64,000 bases of DNA. Source: Flavobacterium dankookense (GTDB taxonomy: Bacteria > Bacteroidota > Bacteroidia > Flavobacteriales > Flavobacteriaceae). Below, one piece after another: positions 7,517 to 16,546 of this stretch; position 1 is the first letter of the stretch, and every line of letters begins with the position of its first letter. The position numbers and the translations under genes are program-made. The stretch is from positions 62,001 to 126,000 of the forward strand of contig NZ_SNXR01000014.1 in NCBI RefSeq assembly GCF_004362665.1. Reading direction: 5' to 3'. Under the pieces are notes generated by a model. It was not told the origin of the DNA and searched no databases. It was given only the letters and a program-made list of their open reading frames with translations.

Positions 7517-9973
7517 CTATTTTAGAGAATCTAACTTAGCTTTAACTTCTTCTTCTGTTCCTTCAAAAGTTTGTGTAGTAGATTTTCCATCAACAGTTTT
7601 AGTATAAGTACCAAGTACTTTACCATTGATGTTTTTAATTTCAACATTTACACTTTCTTTCGAAACTTCTTTACTAGCATTCATGTGTTCACAAGTTGTG
7701 CTTTTACAACCTTTTGCTTCACATTCTTCTTTTGACATTGAAGTACATTCAGCTGACATTTCTGTACAACAAGATGCTTTTCCAGTTGTTGCAGCACCAG
7801 CTTCGTGACCACCTAAAATTGGAGCAATTACCAATCCAATTAAACAAGTCAATTTGATTAAAATGTTCATCGATGGACCAGACGTATCTTTAAATGGATC
7901 ACCAACAGTATCTCCAGTTACAGCAGCTTTGTGAGCATCAGAACCTTTGTATGTCATTTCTCCGTTGATTTCAACACCAGCTTCAAATGATTTTTTAGCA
8001 TTATCCCAAGCACCACCAGCATTGTTTTGGAACACAGCCCAAAGTACACCAGAAACAGTAACTCCAGCCATATAACCACCTAACATTTCAGCGATTAATT
8101 TATTATCATATCCAATTAACATTGGTAAAACTGCAATTAAAATTGGGAAACCAATAGTTAAAATACCTGGCAACATCATTTCGCGTAATGCTGCTTTCGT
8201 AGAAATCTCTACACATTTACCATATTCAGGTTTTCCAGTTCCTTCCATAATACCTGGAATTTCTTTAAACTGACGACGTACTTCATATACCATATCCATG
8301 GCAGCTTTACCTACAGAGTTCATTGCTAAAGCAGAGAAAACTACTGGTATCATTCCACCAACGAATAGCATTGCTAATACCGGAGCTTTGAAGATATTAA
8401 TACCATCAATTCCTGTAAAAGTTACATAAGCTGCAAATAAAGCTAACGAAGTTAACGCAGCAGAAGCAATTGCAAAACCTTTTCCAGTTGCAGCAGTTGT
8501 GTTACCAACTGAATCCAAGATGTCTGTACGAGTACGAACTTCTTTAGGCAATTCACTCATTTCAGCAATTCCACCAGCGTTATCAGAAATTGGTCCGAAT
8601 GCATCAATGGCTAATTGCATAGCTGTTGTAGCCATCATTGCAGAAGCAGCAAGAGCCACACCATAGAAACCTGCAAAAGCATAAGAAGCCCAAATAGCAC
8701 CAGCAAATAATAATACTGTTGGGAAAGTAGAAATCATTCCTGTCGCTAAACCAGCGATAACGTTAGTTCCTGCACCAGTTGACGATTTCTGTACAATTGC
8801 CAAAACTGGTTTTGTACCCAAACCTGTGTAATATTCAGTAACTGAAGAAATAACTCCACCTACTACTAGACCAACGATTGTTGCATAGAAAACTCTCATC
8901 GAAGAAATTTCTTTTAATCCTTCTCCGTAGAATTCCATTTGCATTACTTCTGGCAACATATATTTAACCAAACCAAAACATGCGATTGCAGTTAGAACAA
9001 TAGAAACCCAGTTTCCAATGTTTAATGCACCTTGAACTTGTTTTTCTTTAGCGTCATCACTTGATATTTTTACTAACATCGTTCCGATGATAGAGAATAA
9101 AATTCCGAAACCAGCAATTGCCATTGGTAATAAGATTGGTCCAATTCCGCCAAAAGCGTCTTCAATTTTTCCACCCATATCCTTGATAACATAATTACCA
9201 AGTACCATCGCAGCAAGAACTGTTGCAACATAAGAACCAAATAAATCGGCACCCATTCCGGCAACGTCACCAACGTTGTCACCAACGTTATCTGCAATTG
9301 TAGCAGGATTTCTTGGATCATCTTCAGGGATTCCAGCTTCAACTTTACCCACTAAGTCAGCACCAACATCGGCAGCTTTTGTATAAATTCCACCACCAAC
9401 ACGTGCAAACAAAGCAATAGATTCAGCTCCAAGAGAGAAACCAGCTAATGTTTCAAGAACGATGGTCATTTGTTCTGTTGAAGTCCAAACACCGCCCATA
9501 AAATAATGGAAGAAGAAAATAAAGAATGCTGTTAAACCAAGAACTGCAAGACCTGCAACTCCTAATCCCATAACCGTTCCACCACCAAAAGAAACTTTTA
9601 ATGCTTGTGGCAAACTAGTACGAGCAGCTTGTGTTGTTCTAACGTTTGTTTTAGTTGCAATCTTCATTCCCATATTTCCTGCCAATGCAGAAAAGAAAGC
9701 TCCAAAAATAAAGGCAACTACTATTAATATATGTGTTGTTGGAACTACAAATGAAATTCCAGCCAAAACGATACTCGCCAATAATACGAATATTGCTAAT
9801 AATCTGTATTCTGCTTTTAAGAAAGCCAAAGCACCTTCATAGATGTAGTCTGAAATCTCTTTCATCTTTCCATCACCTGCATCTTGTTTTAAAACCCAGC
9901 TTCTTTTGATTGCCATAAAAAGCAATCCAATTAACGCCATAACTATTGGCAAATAAATCATCATTGATTCCAT
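7517..9973 (-). CDS. hppA: Membrane-bound ion-pumping pyrophosphatase with Cys-rich C-terminal tail
   Basis: This integral membrane enzyme couples hydrolysis of pyrophosphate to Na+ and/or H+ export. The start at 9973 (MESMMIYLPIV) is chosen; the 15 codons upstream are unlike the family. It has the pyrophosphate-binding signature (ADLVGKVEAGIPEDD, then NVGDNVGDVAGMGADLFGS) and about 16 membrane segments. GNTTAATGKG carries the Ala that marks K+-dependent enzymes (Lys in K+-independent ones). Sequence alone does not settle Na+ versus H+. Residues from about 722 to 818 are an extension beyond the family core: a six-Cys segment (CCTEMSAEC, KEECEAKGCK, TTCEHM), then a short charged domain (VEIKNINGKVLGTYTKT). 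The C-terminus of this family faces away from the cytoplasm, so the tail should be periplasmic. A perfect -7 element lies upstream. Confidence 0.95.
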   Translation of the reverse strand: MESMMIYLPIVMALIGLLFMAIKRSWVLKQDAGDGKMKEISDYIYEGALAFLKAEYRLLAIFVLLASIVLAGISFVVPTTHILIVVAFIFGAFFSALAGNMGMKIATKTNVRTTQAARTSLPQALKVSFGGGTVMGLGVAGLAVLGLTAFFIFFFHYFMGGVWTSTEQMTIVLETLAGFSLGAESIALFARVGGGIYTKAADVGADLVGKVEAGIPEDDPRNPATIADNVGDNVGDVAGMGADLFGSYVATVLAAMVLGNYVIKDMGGKIEDAFGGIGPILLPMAIAGFGILFSIIGTMLVKISSDDAKEKQVQGALNIGNWVSIVLTAIACFGLVKYMLPEVMQMEFYGEGLKEISSMRVFYATIVGLVVGGVISSVTEYYTGLGTKPVLAIVQKSSTGAGTNVIAGLATGMISTFPTVLLFAGAIWASYAFAGFYGVALAASAMMATTAMQLAIDAFGPISDNAGGIAEMSELPKEVRTRTDILDSVGNTTAATGKGFAIASAALTSLALFAAYVTFTGIDGINIFKAPVLAMLFVGGMIPVVFSALAMNSVGKAAMDMVYEVRRQFKEIPGIMEGTGKPEYGKCVEISTKAALREMMLPGILTIGFPILIAVLPMLIGYDNKLIAEMLGGYMAGVTVSGVLWAVFQNNAGGAWDNAKKSFEAGVEINGEMTYKGSDAHKAAVTGDTVGDPFKDTSGPSMNILIKLTCLIGLVIAPILGGHEAGAATTGKASCCTEMSAECTSMSKEECEAKGCKSTTCEHMNASKEVSKESVNVEIKNINGKVLGTYTKTVDGKSTTQTFEGTEEEVKAKLDSLK

Positions 9974-10006
9974 AAATTTAATTTTTGTTATAAATTTTAT
10001 CGGGTG

Positions 10007-10014
10007 CAAAAGTA
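10007..10014 (-). promoter_or_regulatory. hppA -7 promoter element
   Basis: TACTTTTG on the minus strand matches TAnnTTTG exactly, about 34 bases upstream of the chosen ATG. I see no well-spaced -33 TTTG. Confidence 0.65.
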
Positions 10015-10077
10015 ACAAAACTTTAACAAATAAAAAGAATATTTTTTTATTCGTTTATTATCAAATAATTAACTGTT

Positions 10078-10680
10078 TTAAACTATTGGTTTCCTGTTTC
10101 TTTTTTCTAAATAATGATGCCAAAGAAAAAAGGTAGCCATGCTTCGATAGGGTTTCCAATTTTCTGAAAGTGCAGCAATTTCTTCAGGAGTTTTTGAACC
10201 AAATAATTCTTTTATTGTGTTGATTACAGCTATATCACCAAGAGGAATTATATCTTCGGATTGCAAAGAAAACAATAAGTAAACATCTATTGTCCAATTA
10301 CCAATTCCTTTGATTTTAATGAGCTCTTTTCTAACTTCGTCGTCAGATTTTTGAGAAAGGGTTTCTAAAATTAGTGATTCATTGAGAATAGCGTCCGACA
10401 AAGCTTTTAAATAAACTGCTTTTTGTCGGCTAACAGAACAATTCCGGAGTTCTTCAATAGAAATTATCGAAATAGTTGTTGGAGTTACTTCCTCTAAAAA
10501 ATGTTCAAGTTTTTGATAACAAGCTCGTGCAGATTCAATCGAAACCTGCTGCTCTAAGATAAGTTTGCACAACGTTTGAAAACCTTCTGGCCGTGAAGGA
10601 ATAAACGGATTTCCATATTGTTCATACAACTTTTTGAAGACTTGGTCTTTTTCGACTAAAAAAGAAATCGCTTCTTTCAT
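10078..10680 (-). CDS. DNA-3-methyladenine glycosylase II-like (HhH-GPD) protein
   Basis: This 200-residue protein of the HhH-GPD base-excision superfamily resembles AlkA-type glycosylases that remove alkylated bases. The helix-hairpin-helix is LIKIKGIGNWTIDVYLL (about residues 122-138). It is followed by the conserved GDIAV segment, whose Asp is the catalytic residue in the family. The N-terminal part has the expected LCKLILEQQVS helix. It lacks the N-terminal domain of E. coli AlkA and any C-terminal FeS-cluster cysteines, so it is a minimal glycosylase. It is followed by hppA, whose own promoter lies between them, so no operon is implied. Confidence 0.85.
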   Translation of the reverse strand: MKEAISFLVEKDQVFKKLYEQYGNPFIPSRPEGFQTLCKLILEQQVSIESARACYQKLEHFLEEVTPTTISIISIEELRNCSVSRQKAVYLKALSDAILNESLILETLSQKSDDEVRKELIKIKGIGNWTIDVYLLFSLQSEDIIPLGDIAVINTIKELFGSKTPEEIAALSENWKPYRSMATFFLWHHYLEKRNRKPIV

Positions 10681-10705
10681 AATTTTAATCTAAACTACAT
10701 TCAGA

Positions 10706-13195
10706 TTAAAAATAAAACCCAAACGAGCCTTTGATTGTAAAGTTATTTGTATCTGGAACATCGCGATAATTTCCGCGCCACGCAAAATCAATTCGCAACA
10801 CTTTAAAAATATTTCCAATTCCAGCGTTGTATTCCCAATAAGGTTTTTCAGGTGATTGATATAGTAATCCAGAAGCATTAATTGCTCTATTTTCATCTGA
10901 AACGGTTCCATAAACACCTTTGATACCTATAATTTCTCTTAGGTTTAACTTTCTCAAACCAGGAATTCTAGCAAATATTTTTCCATTGAAATTATGTTGC
11001 CAATTGATGGTTGCATATTCATCGGCTACAAACTCATAAAAATTAAGATTATTAAATGTATTTTCTATGATAAAATACGTTTGATTACCGGGAACAACGC
11101 TCATTAATCCGAGAGGAATTTGACCAAATGTTTTACCTAACTCCATTGTTACATTTGAACGACCAATAGCACCAATTATTATTGGTTGTTTATAGTATAA
11201 TTGAACTTTTTGATAATCGAAATCACTACTTATAAATCCTTTCAATCCTTGACTATAATTAATGAAGAAACGACTATATGGACTATCAACTTCTCTTCTT
11301 TCTACACCATATCCAATTGTTTTTCGTTTTGGAGTATATTCGACTTGAAGATTGATTTCAGACTGTTTTACTTCGCTATTTGTAGTTGTAAAAGTGTCAT
11401 CATTAAAGTAGTTTAGACTAAAAGTGTTAGACGCCGATTCTAAAGTTCGATAGGAAAAACCAAGTTGCATGGTTAGGTTTTTGACTGGTTCAATCTCTGC
11501 GGCTATGGTACTCAAATTAATATTCGTCAATTTTCCGTTTGCTCCAGTTGTAAAAAGTCCTGACGAAGCATAACTTCGTCCTAAAACATCATTGGTTGTT
11601 GTTAAACTTGCACCTATCTGTTCAACATCACGACGATTTCCTCCTGAAAGAATAAGTCTATTTTTCTTATCAACCATCCATTTTCCTGAGATTCCATATT
11701 TAAACTTATGATCATCAAATCCATAAGCAGTATATCCTTGCAATCGCCAAGTATCGTTTGGTCCAAAATACGTTCTTCCTCCAACACGAACTCGAACACC
11801 TTCCACTTCATTATAACCAAAAGTGGAAAAAATTGGTCCATAATCAAAGTTGTTTAACTCAACATAACCACTACCTAGAATTGAAACCAGATTATACATT
11901 CGTTGGAATTTCTTTACCGTCTTAAGTGTATCAAGCATTTTATAAATCCCAAGTTCGTCTTTGTTTAATTTTTCAAAACGATTTTCTTGCCAAAATTCAT
12001 CTGTTTTATTGTAAACCGAATTGTCTATAAAATTGATTTCTTCTTTATAAAATTTCTCTGGTTTCTTTTCGTCAAATTTAAAATTTTGATACAATGTTGT
12101 TCGTTTTCCATAAATTCCTTTTGATTCTTCTTTTTTGCGCAAAGCAAAATCAGACATCATATAATCTCTAGTTGGCAAGAAAATAGAATCGTTAAGCACT
12201 TCAAATTCTTGCTCTAAATAAATGTCTTTCACCCAGTTTATATTAGCACTTTTGGTAATAGCCATGTTGATTTTTTTTATGGCAAACGTAGAATCGTTAA
12301 CCCAAAAATCTCCTTTAAAAGTCAACTCATTTTTCCTCCTTGGATAAAAAACAATATTGTAACACCATTTATTGTCTATAAAAGCGGTATCGGCCAAAAC
12401 ATAATTATAAACATCTATTCCTGTTCTTGAAAGCGGACTTGTGAAACTCTTATCAAAAAAATACAAGTAATTATCATAAATATCGAAGTCATTGTATAAG
12501 TCTTTAATAAAAGTATTTACGCCATCACCATTTCCTAAACCAGAGTTTTTATTTGCTTTTAGAATTTCTTTTGTTTTCTTTGTTTGATTGTCACCATAAA
12601 CTTCTGAAATTGACTCGTTGATGAAGATTGGTAAATAGGTCTTTCCTGTTACACTTGATGTATCAACGTTTTTGAAGACAAACTCCATTCCTTTGAAAAG
12701 TTTACTCTTCATCATGGCACTATCGATAGTGTTCATATCAAACTCTACTTTTTCGTATTTGTCATACTGATATTGTTTGAACATTTTCAGTCCATTTTTT
12801 CGTCGCCTTTCCCAAATTTTTCGAAGAATATCTAATGCCGGATTATTCTTCTTAGACGTTTTTCCAGCAAAAATCACAACTTCTTTTAAATTTCTTCCCT
12901 CGCCTTCACTAAGAACAACTTTAAAATCATAATTCACTAATTTGGTTAGCTTCACTTCTTTGGTTGGAAAACCAACAAAAGAAACTAATAATACGTCATA
13001 ATTATCAGGTGCTTCAATATAAAAACGTCCATCTTCATTAGAAACAACTCCAATTTTTGAACCCTTAAAAACAACGTTAGCAAAAGGAATTGGTTGATTG
13101 GTATTATCAACTATAGTTCCACTAACTTTGGTTTGGGCAGAAAGAAAATTTACCGAAACAAAAAACAAAATAAAAGATAGAATAAAATTTTTCAT
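10706..13195 (-). CDS. DUF5686 outer-membrane protein with CarboxypepD_reg-like N-terminus
   Basis: This is a probable outer-membrane protein of 829 residues. After the signal peptide (MKNFILSFILFFVSVNFLSAQ) comes a carboxypeptidase-regulatory-like beta-sandwich (TKVSGTIVDNTNQPIPFANVVFKGS, given here in two parts: VSGTIVDNTNQ and PFANVVFKGS), as in TonB-dependent receptors. The remainder matches the DUF5686 family and ends in beta-strand-rich, aromatic-terminated sequence (FTIKGSFGFYF) consistent with a barrel. There is no TonB box or plug, so it is not a SusC transporter. I chose the start at 13195; in-frame ATGs at 13201 and 13228 overlap a terminator hairpin or give a non-signal N-terminus. 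Function is unknown in this family. Confidence 0.85.
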   Translation of the reverse strand: MKNFILSFILFFVSVNFLSAQTKVSGTIVDNTNQPIPFANVVFKGSKIGVVSNEDGRFYIEAPDNYDVLLVSFVGFPTKEVKLTKLVNYDFKVVLSEGEGRNLKEVVIFAGKTSKKNNPALDILRKIWERRRKNGLKMFKQYQYDKYEKVEFDMNTIDSAMMKSKLFKGMEFVFKNVDTSSVTGKTYLPIFINESISEVYGDNQTKKTKEILKANKNSGLGNGDGVNTFIKDLYNDFDIYDNYLYFFDKSFTSPLSRTGIDVYNYVLADTAFIDNKWCYNIVFYPRRKNELTFKGDFWVNDSTFAIKKINMAITKSANINWVKDIYLEQEFEVLNDSIFLPTRDYMMSDFALRKKEESKGIYGKRTTLYQNFKFDEKKPEKFYKEEINFIDNSVYNKTDEFWQENRFEKLNKDELGIYKMLDTLKTVKKFQRMYNLVSILGSGYVELNNFDYGPIFSTFGYNEVEGVRVRVGGRTYFGPNDTWRLQGYTAYGFDDHKFKYGISGKWMVDKKNRLILSGGNRRDVEQIGASLTTTNDVLGRSYASSGLFTTGANGKLTNINLSTIAAEIEPVKNLTMQLGFSYRTLESASNTFSLNYFNDDTFTTTNSEVKQSEINLQVEYTPKRKTIGYGVERREVDSPYSRFFINYSQGLKGFISSDFDYQKVQLYYKQPIIIGAIGRSNVTMELGKTFGQIPLGLMSVVPGNQTYFIIENTFNNLNFYEFVADEYATINWQHNFNGKIFARIPGLRKLNLREIIGIKGVYGTVSDENRAINASGLLYQSPEKPYWEYNAGIGNIFKVLRIDFAWRGNYRDVPDTNNFTIKGSFGFYF

Positions 13196-13206
13196 AGGCA
13201 TAAAAA

Positions 13207-13225
13207 AACCACGCAAAGCGTGGTT
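13207..13225 (-). terminator. Hairpin between pdhB and the DUF5686 gene
   Basis: Stem AACCACGC/GCGTGGTT (13207-13214 with 13218-13225), 3-base loop, with a run of seven T on the minus strand. It looks like the pdhB terminator but ends about 11 bases before the DUF5686 start codon and lies immediately after a perfect -7 element. Confidence 0.8.
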
Positions 13226-13233
13226 CAAATATA
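13226..13233 (-). promoter_or_regulatory. -7 promoter element for the DUF5686 gene
   Basis: TATATTTG on the minus strand, directly upstream of the hairpin. Initiation a few bases downstream would put the hairpin at the very 5' end of the message. Confidence 0.55.
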
Positions 13234-13245
13234 GTAAGTTTATTA

Positions 13246-14223
13246 TTATCTATACATAACTTTTTTAACTGCTTTTACAACATCTTGAGAATTTGGCAAC
13301 CATTCTTTCAATAATGTTGGAGAATAAGGCGCAGGAGTATCAGCTGTAGTAATTCTTTGAATTGGCGCATCAAGATAATCAAACGCTCTTTCTTGAACCA
13401 TATAAGTTATTTCTGAAGCTACTGAAGCAAATGGCCAAGCTTCTTCAAGAACAACTAAACGGTTTGTTTTTTTTACCGAATTGATAATTGCATCATAATC
13501 CATAGGACGAACGGTTCTTAAGTCGATAATTTCACATGAAATACCTTCTTTTGCTAACTCTTCAGCAGCAATGATGGCTTCTTTGATGATTTTACCAAAA
13601 GAAACAATTGTCACATCAGTTCCTTCTCTTTTAATATCTGCAACACCAAGAGGAATAGTGTAATCTCCTTCTGGAACTTCTCCTTTGTCACCATACATTT
13701 GTTCTGACTCCATGAAAATAACTGGATCATTATCACGAATAGCAGCTTTCAACAAACCTTTTGCATCATAAACTGTAGATGGAACTACTACTTTTAAACC
13801 TGGTGTATTTGCAAACCAGTTTTCAAAAGCTTGCGAGTGCGTTGCTCCCAATTGTCCAGCAGAAGCTGTTGGACCACGAAAAACCATCGGCATTGGAAAT
13901 TGTCCTGCCGACATTTGACGCATTTTAGCAGCATTATTGATAATTTGGTCAATTCCAACTAATGAAAAGTTAAACGTCATGTATTCAACAATTGGACGAC
14001 AACCATTCATAGCAGAACCAACTGCAATTCCAGCAAAACCTAATTCAGCAATCGGAGTGTCAATAACTCTTTTTGGACCAAACTCATCAAGCATTCCTTT
14101 TGAAGCTTTGTAAGCACCGTTGTATTCGGCAACTTCTTCTCCCATTAAATATACTGATTCATCGCGACGCATTTCTTCACTCATCGCTTCGGCAATTGCT
14201 TCTCTAAATTGTATCGTTCTCAT
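13246..14223 (-). CDS. pdhB: Pyruvate dehydrogenase E1 component, beta subunit
   Basis: This 325-residue transketolase-like subunit pairs with the E1 alpha chain to decarboxylate pyruvate with thiamine diphosphate and pass the acetyl group to lipoyl-E2. Diagnostic stretches are MGEEVAEYNGAYKASKGM, FGPKRVIDTPIAE, FRGPTASAGQLGATHSQ and the C-terminal transketolase domain (CEIIDLRTVRPMDYDAI). Length and ends match the family. The alpha and E2 genes are not adjacent; pdhB stands alone with its own promoter and terminator, and etfB is divergent. A branched-chain E1 beta is the main alternative, but the sequence reads as the pyruvate type. Confidence 0.92.
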   Translation of the reverse strand: MRTIQFREAIAEAMSEEMRRDESVYLMGEEVAEYNGAYKASKGMLDEFGPKRVIDTPIAELGFAGIAVGSAMNGCRPIVEYMTFNFSLVGIDQIINNAAKMRQMSAGQFPMPMVFRGPTASAGQLGATHSQAFENWFANTPGLKVVVPSTVYDAKGLLKAAIRDNDPVIFMESEQMYGDKGEVPEGDYTIPLGVADIKREGTDVTIVSFGKIIKEAIIAAEELAKEGISCEIIDLRTVRPMDYDAIINSVKKTNRLVVLEEAWPFASVASEITYMVQERAFDYLDAPIQRITTADTPAPYSPTLLKEWLPNSQDVVKAVKKVMYR

Positions 14224-14259
14224 ATAATGATTGTATTACTGTCTGTAAATTTTGAAACG

Positions 14260-14267
14260 CAAAAATA
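14260..14267 (-). promoter_or_regulatory. pdhB -7 promoter element
   Basis: TATTTTTG on the minus strand, an exact TAnnTTTG match 36 bases upstream of the pdhB ATG, in the divergent pdhB-etfB spacer. Confidence 0.65.
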
Positions 14268-14393
14268 AAAATTAAAAGTGATAAAAAAACAAATTAAACT
14301 ATAATTAATGTATCGCTTTTCAAGAGTTTAATTTGAATTTAACCGAAACGAAATTCACAACAGCTACGAAATCGATTGAAAATTGAAAAAATA

Positions 14394-14436
14394 GTATGCA
14401 AGCATACAAAAATTAGAAATATATTTTATACTTTTA
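14394..14436 (+). promoter_or_regulatory. etfB upstream region: inverted repeat and -7-like element
   Basis: GTATGC-AA-GCATAC (14394-14407) is a 6+2+6 inverted repeat of operator size. It lies about 21 bases upstream of a 7-of-8 match to the -7 element, TACTTTTA (14429-14436), which is 28 bases before the etfB ATG. A regulator site is plausible but unproven. Confidence 0.4.
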
Positions 14437-14464
14437 CGGGCAGAAAATTTTTAATCAAAATATA

Positions 14465-15211
14465 ATGAAAATATTAGTTTGCATCAGTCATGTACCTGAT
14501 ACTACTTCAAAAATCAACTTCGTCAACGGCGATTCAGAATTTGACAACAATGGGGTTCAGTATGTAATCAATCCTAATGACGAATTCGGATTAACAAGAG
14601 CCATTTGGTTTCAAGAGCAACAAGGCGCAAACGTAACTGTTGTAAACGTTGGCGGTGCTGATACAGAACCAACACTCAGAAAAGCTCTAGCCATTGGTGC
14701 TAACGAAGCTATACGTGTAAACGCAGCAGCAACAGATGGTTTTTTTGTAGCAAAACAATTAGCCGAAGTAGTAAAATCTGGAAATTATGACTTAGTAATC
14801 TGTGGAAAAGAATCCTTAGATTATAATGGTGGAATGGTTCCAGGAATGCTTGCAGGGTTGTTAAACTACAATTTTGTAAATTCGTGTACTGATCTTAAAG
14901 TCGATGGAACTTCTGCAAAAGCATCTAGAGAAATCGATGGCGGAAAAGAAGTAATAGCTGCTTCACTTCCTTTAGTTATTGGAGGACAAAAAGGTCTTGT
15001 TGAAGAAAAAGATTTACGTATTCCAAACATGAGAGGAATCATGACAGCAAGAACAAAAGCATTAACAGTTCTTGAACCAGTTTCAGCTTCAGTTGAAACA
15101 AAAGCAGTGAAATTTGAAAAACCAGCTCCAAAATCAGCAGTGAAATTATTTTCTGCAGACGATTTAGACGGATTAGTTAATGCATTACACAACGAAGCAA
15201 AAGTAATCTAG
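14465..15211 (+). CDS. etfB: Electron transfer flavoprotein, beta subunit
   Basis: This 248-residue protein is the AMP-binding half of the heterodimeric flavoprotein that collects electrons from acyl-CoA dehydrogenases. It shows the family N-terminus (MKILVCISHVPDTTSKI), VINPNDEFGLTRA, the nucleotide-binding loop region around DLVICGKESLDYNGG and the late signature LPLVIGGQKGLVEEKDLRI. It is followed 93 bases later by etfA in the same orientation, the normal arrangement. The spacer is extremely AT-rich and shows no terminator, so the pair is probably one transcript. Confidence 0.95.
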   Translation: MKILVCISHVPDTTSKINFVNGDSEFDNNGVQYVINPNDEFGLTRAIWFQEQQGANVTVVNVGGADTEPTLRKALAIGANEAIRVNAAATDGFFVAKQLAEVVKSGNYDLVICGKESLDYNGGMVPGMLAGLLNYNFVNSCTDLKVDGTSAKASREIDGGKEVIAASLPLVIGGQKGLVEEKDLRIPNMRGIMTARTKALTVLEPVSASVETKAVKFEKPAPKSAVKLFSADDLDGLVNALHNEAKVI

Positions 15212-15304
15212 TAAAACGATTAATTTTTAATGATTAAATATTAATCAATAAAAATCAAATTCAAAAAATTAATCATTTATAATTAACATTTAAAAATTAA
15301 AAAA

Positions 15305-16273
15305 ATGTCATTATTAATATATGCAGAATCAGCCGACGGAAAATTCAAAAAAGTAGCTTTTGAATTAGCATCGTATGCAAAAAAAGTAGCTGAATCATTA
15401 GGAACAACAGTTACAGCTGTAACAGTAAACGCTTCAGATGTTTCTGAATTATCAAACTATGGTGTAAACAAAGTTTTGAAAGTAACTAATAGCAAATTAG
15501 ACAACTTCAATGCCAAAGCCTATGCCGATGTTGTAAAACAAGCAGCACAAAAAGAAGGCGCAAAAGTAATCGTACTTTCTTCAACAACTGACAGCTTATA
15601 TCTTGCGCCATTAGTAGCTGTAGGATTAGAAGCAGGATTTGCATCCAATGTGGTTGAATTACCTGTTTCAACATCACCATTTCAAGTAAAAAGAACCGCT
15701 TTTTCTAATAAAGCTTTCAATATTACCGAAATCTCAACAGATGTAAAAGTAATTTCTATTGGAAAAAATTCATTCGGATTAGTAGAAAGCTCATCTTCAC
15801 TAACTGAAGAAGATTTCACACCAACATTAAACGATGCAGATTTCAACGTAAAAGTAGAATCAGTAGAAAAATCAACAGGAAAAGTTACCATTGCCGATGC
15901 AGACGTTGTAGTTTCTGGCGGTCGTGGACTAAAAGGTCCAGAAAATTGGGGAATATTAGAAGAATTAGCATCCGTTCTTGGTGCAGCAACCGCTTGTTCA
16001 AAACCAGTTTCCGACTTAGGTTGGCGACCACATAGCGAACACGTTGGACAAACAGGAAAACCAGTAGCAACCAATTTATACATTGCCGTAGGAATTTCTG
16101 GAGCAATCCAACACATTGCTGGAATCAACTCATCAAAAGTAAAAGTAGTCATCAATTCCGATGCTGAAGCACCTTTCTTTAAAGTGGCTGATTATGGAAT
16201 TGTAGGTGATGCATTTGATATTCTTCCAAAATTAACCCAAAAGTTAAAAGAATTCAAAGCAAGCAACAGCTAA
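15305..16273 (+). CDS. etfA: Electron transfer flavoprotein, alpha subunit
   Basis: This 322-residue FAD-binding partner of EtfB has an N-terminal alpha/beta domain followed by the diagnostic FAD domain: SGGRGLKGPENWGILEELA, then GWRPHSEHVGQTGKPV, YIAVGISGAIQHIAG and INSDAEAPFFKVADYGIVGD. All the binding motifs are intact. With EtfB it passes electrons from fatty-acid or amino-acid acyl-CoA oxidation toward the quinone pool. A clear terminator follows. Confidence 0.96.
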   Translation: MSLLIYAESADGKFKKVAFELASYAKKVAESLGTTVTAVTVNASDVSELSNYGVNKVLKVTNSKLDNFNAKAYADVVKQAAQKEGAKVIVLSSTTDSLYLAPLVAVGLEAGFASNVVELPVSTSPFQVKRTAFSNKAFNITEISTDVKVISIGKNSFGLVESSSSLTEEDFTPTLNDADFNVKVESVEKSTGKVTIADADVVVSGGRGLKGPENWGILEELASVLGAATACSKPVSDLGWRPHSEHVGQTGKPVATNLYIAVGISGAIQHIAGINSSKVKVVINSDAEAPFFKVADYGIVGDAFDILPKLTQKLKEFKASNS

Positions 16274-16295
16274 AGATAAAACTAACTCTAACCCG

Positions 16296-16332
16296 AAAAA
16301 CTATCTGAAAAACATTTTTTTAGGTAGTTTTT
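16296..16332 (+). terminator. etfBA terminator
   Basis: AAAAACTATCT (16296-16306) pairs with AGGTAGTTTTT (16322-16332) with one G-U pair; a T-run follows, 22 bases after the etfA stop. Confidence 0.85.
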
Positions 16333-16376
16333 TTTATTTTAAGAAGCGAAACTTTTTTGTTACTTTGCAGTCCATT

Positions 16377-16442
16377 TTCCTGCTATCCGTTGCAATCTTT
16401 CTTTTTCGATAAAAAAGAAAGGATTTTCACTGCTATCAGGGC
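16377..16442 (+). repeat. Dispersed stem-like repeat, copy A
   Basis: The sequence CCGTTGCAATCTTTCTTT, a short A-rich loop, then GAAAGGATTTTCACTGC matches copies B and C elsewhere in the window. The AATCTTTCTT and AAGAAAGGATT arms can pair. It lies in the 270-base gap between etfA and the nuclease-family gene. Apart from this copy, the terminator and the repeat at 16515, nothing else is visible in the gap. Confidence 0.75.
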
Positions 16443-16514
16443 TAAAAGACGAACTGTATTGAATAGAAATCAGTTTTTCAAAAGAAATTTATATAAACTA
16501 AGTTAATTGAGGAT

Positions 16515-16540
16515 GAGATTGCTTCGTGCCTCGCAATGAC
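16515..16540 (+). repeat. Dispersed GAGATTGCTTCGTGCCTCGCAATGAC repeat (two segments)
   Basis: GAGATTGCTTCG is followed by TGCCTCGCAATGAC, whose ATTGC and GCAAT arms are inverted. This short palindromic motif recurs in many bacterial genomes. Here it ends 6 bases before the next start codon and creates a false in-frame GTG start at 16526. Confidence 0.6.
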
Positions 16541-16546
16541 AAAATA

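Noticed and set aside
15212..15304. Small RNA or riboswitch between etfB and etfA
   Set aside because: The 93 bases are nearly all A and T with short ATTAATCA repeats and no GC-containing stem; nothing supports a structured RNA.
16526..16546. Longer nuclease-family protein with GTG start
   Set aside because: The extra seven codons are part of a dispersed repeat.
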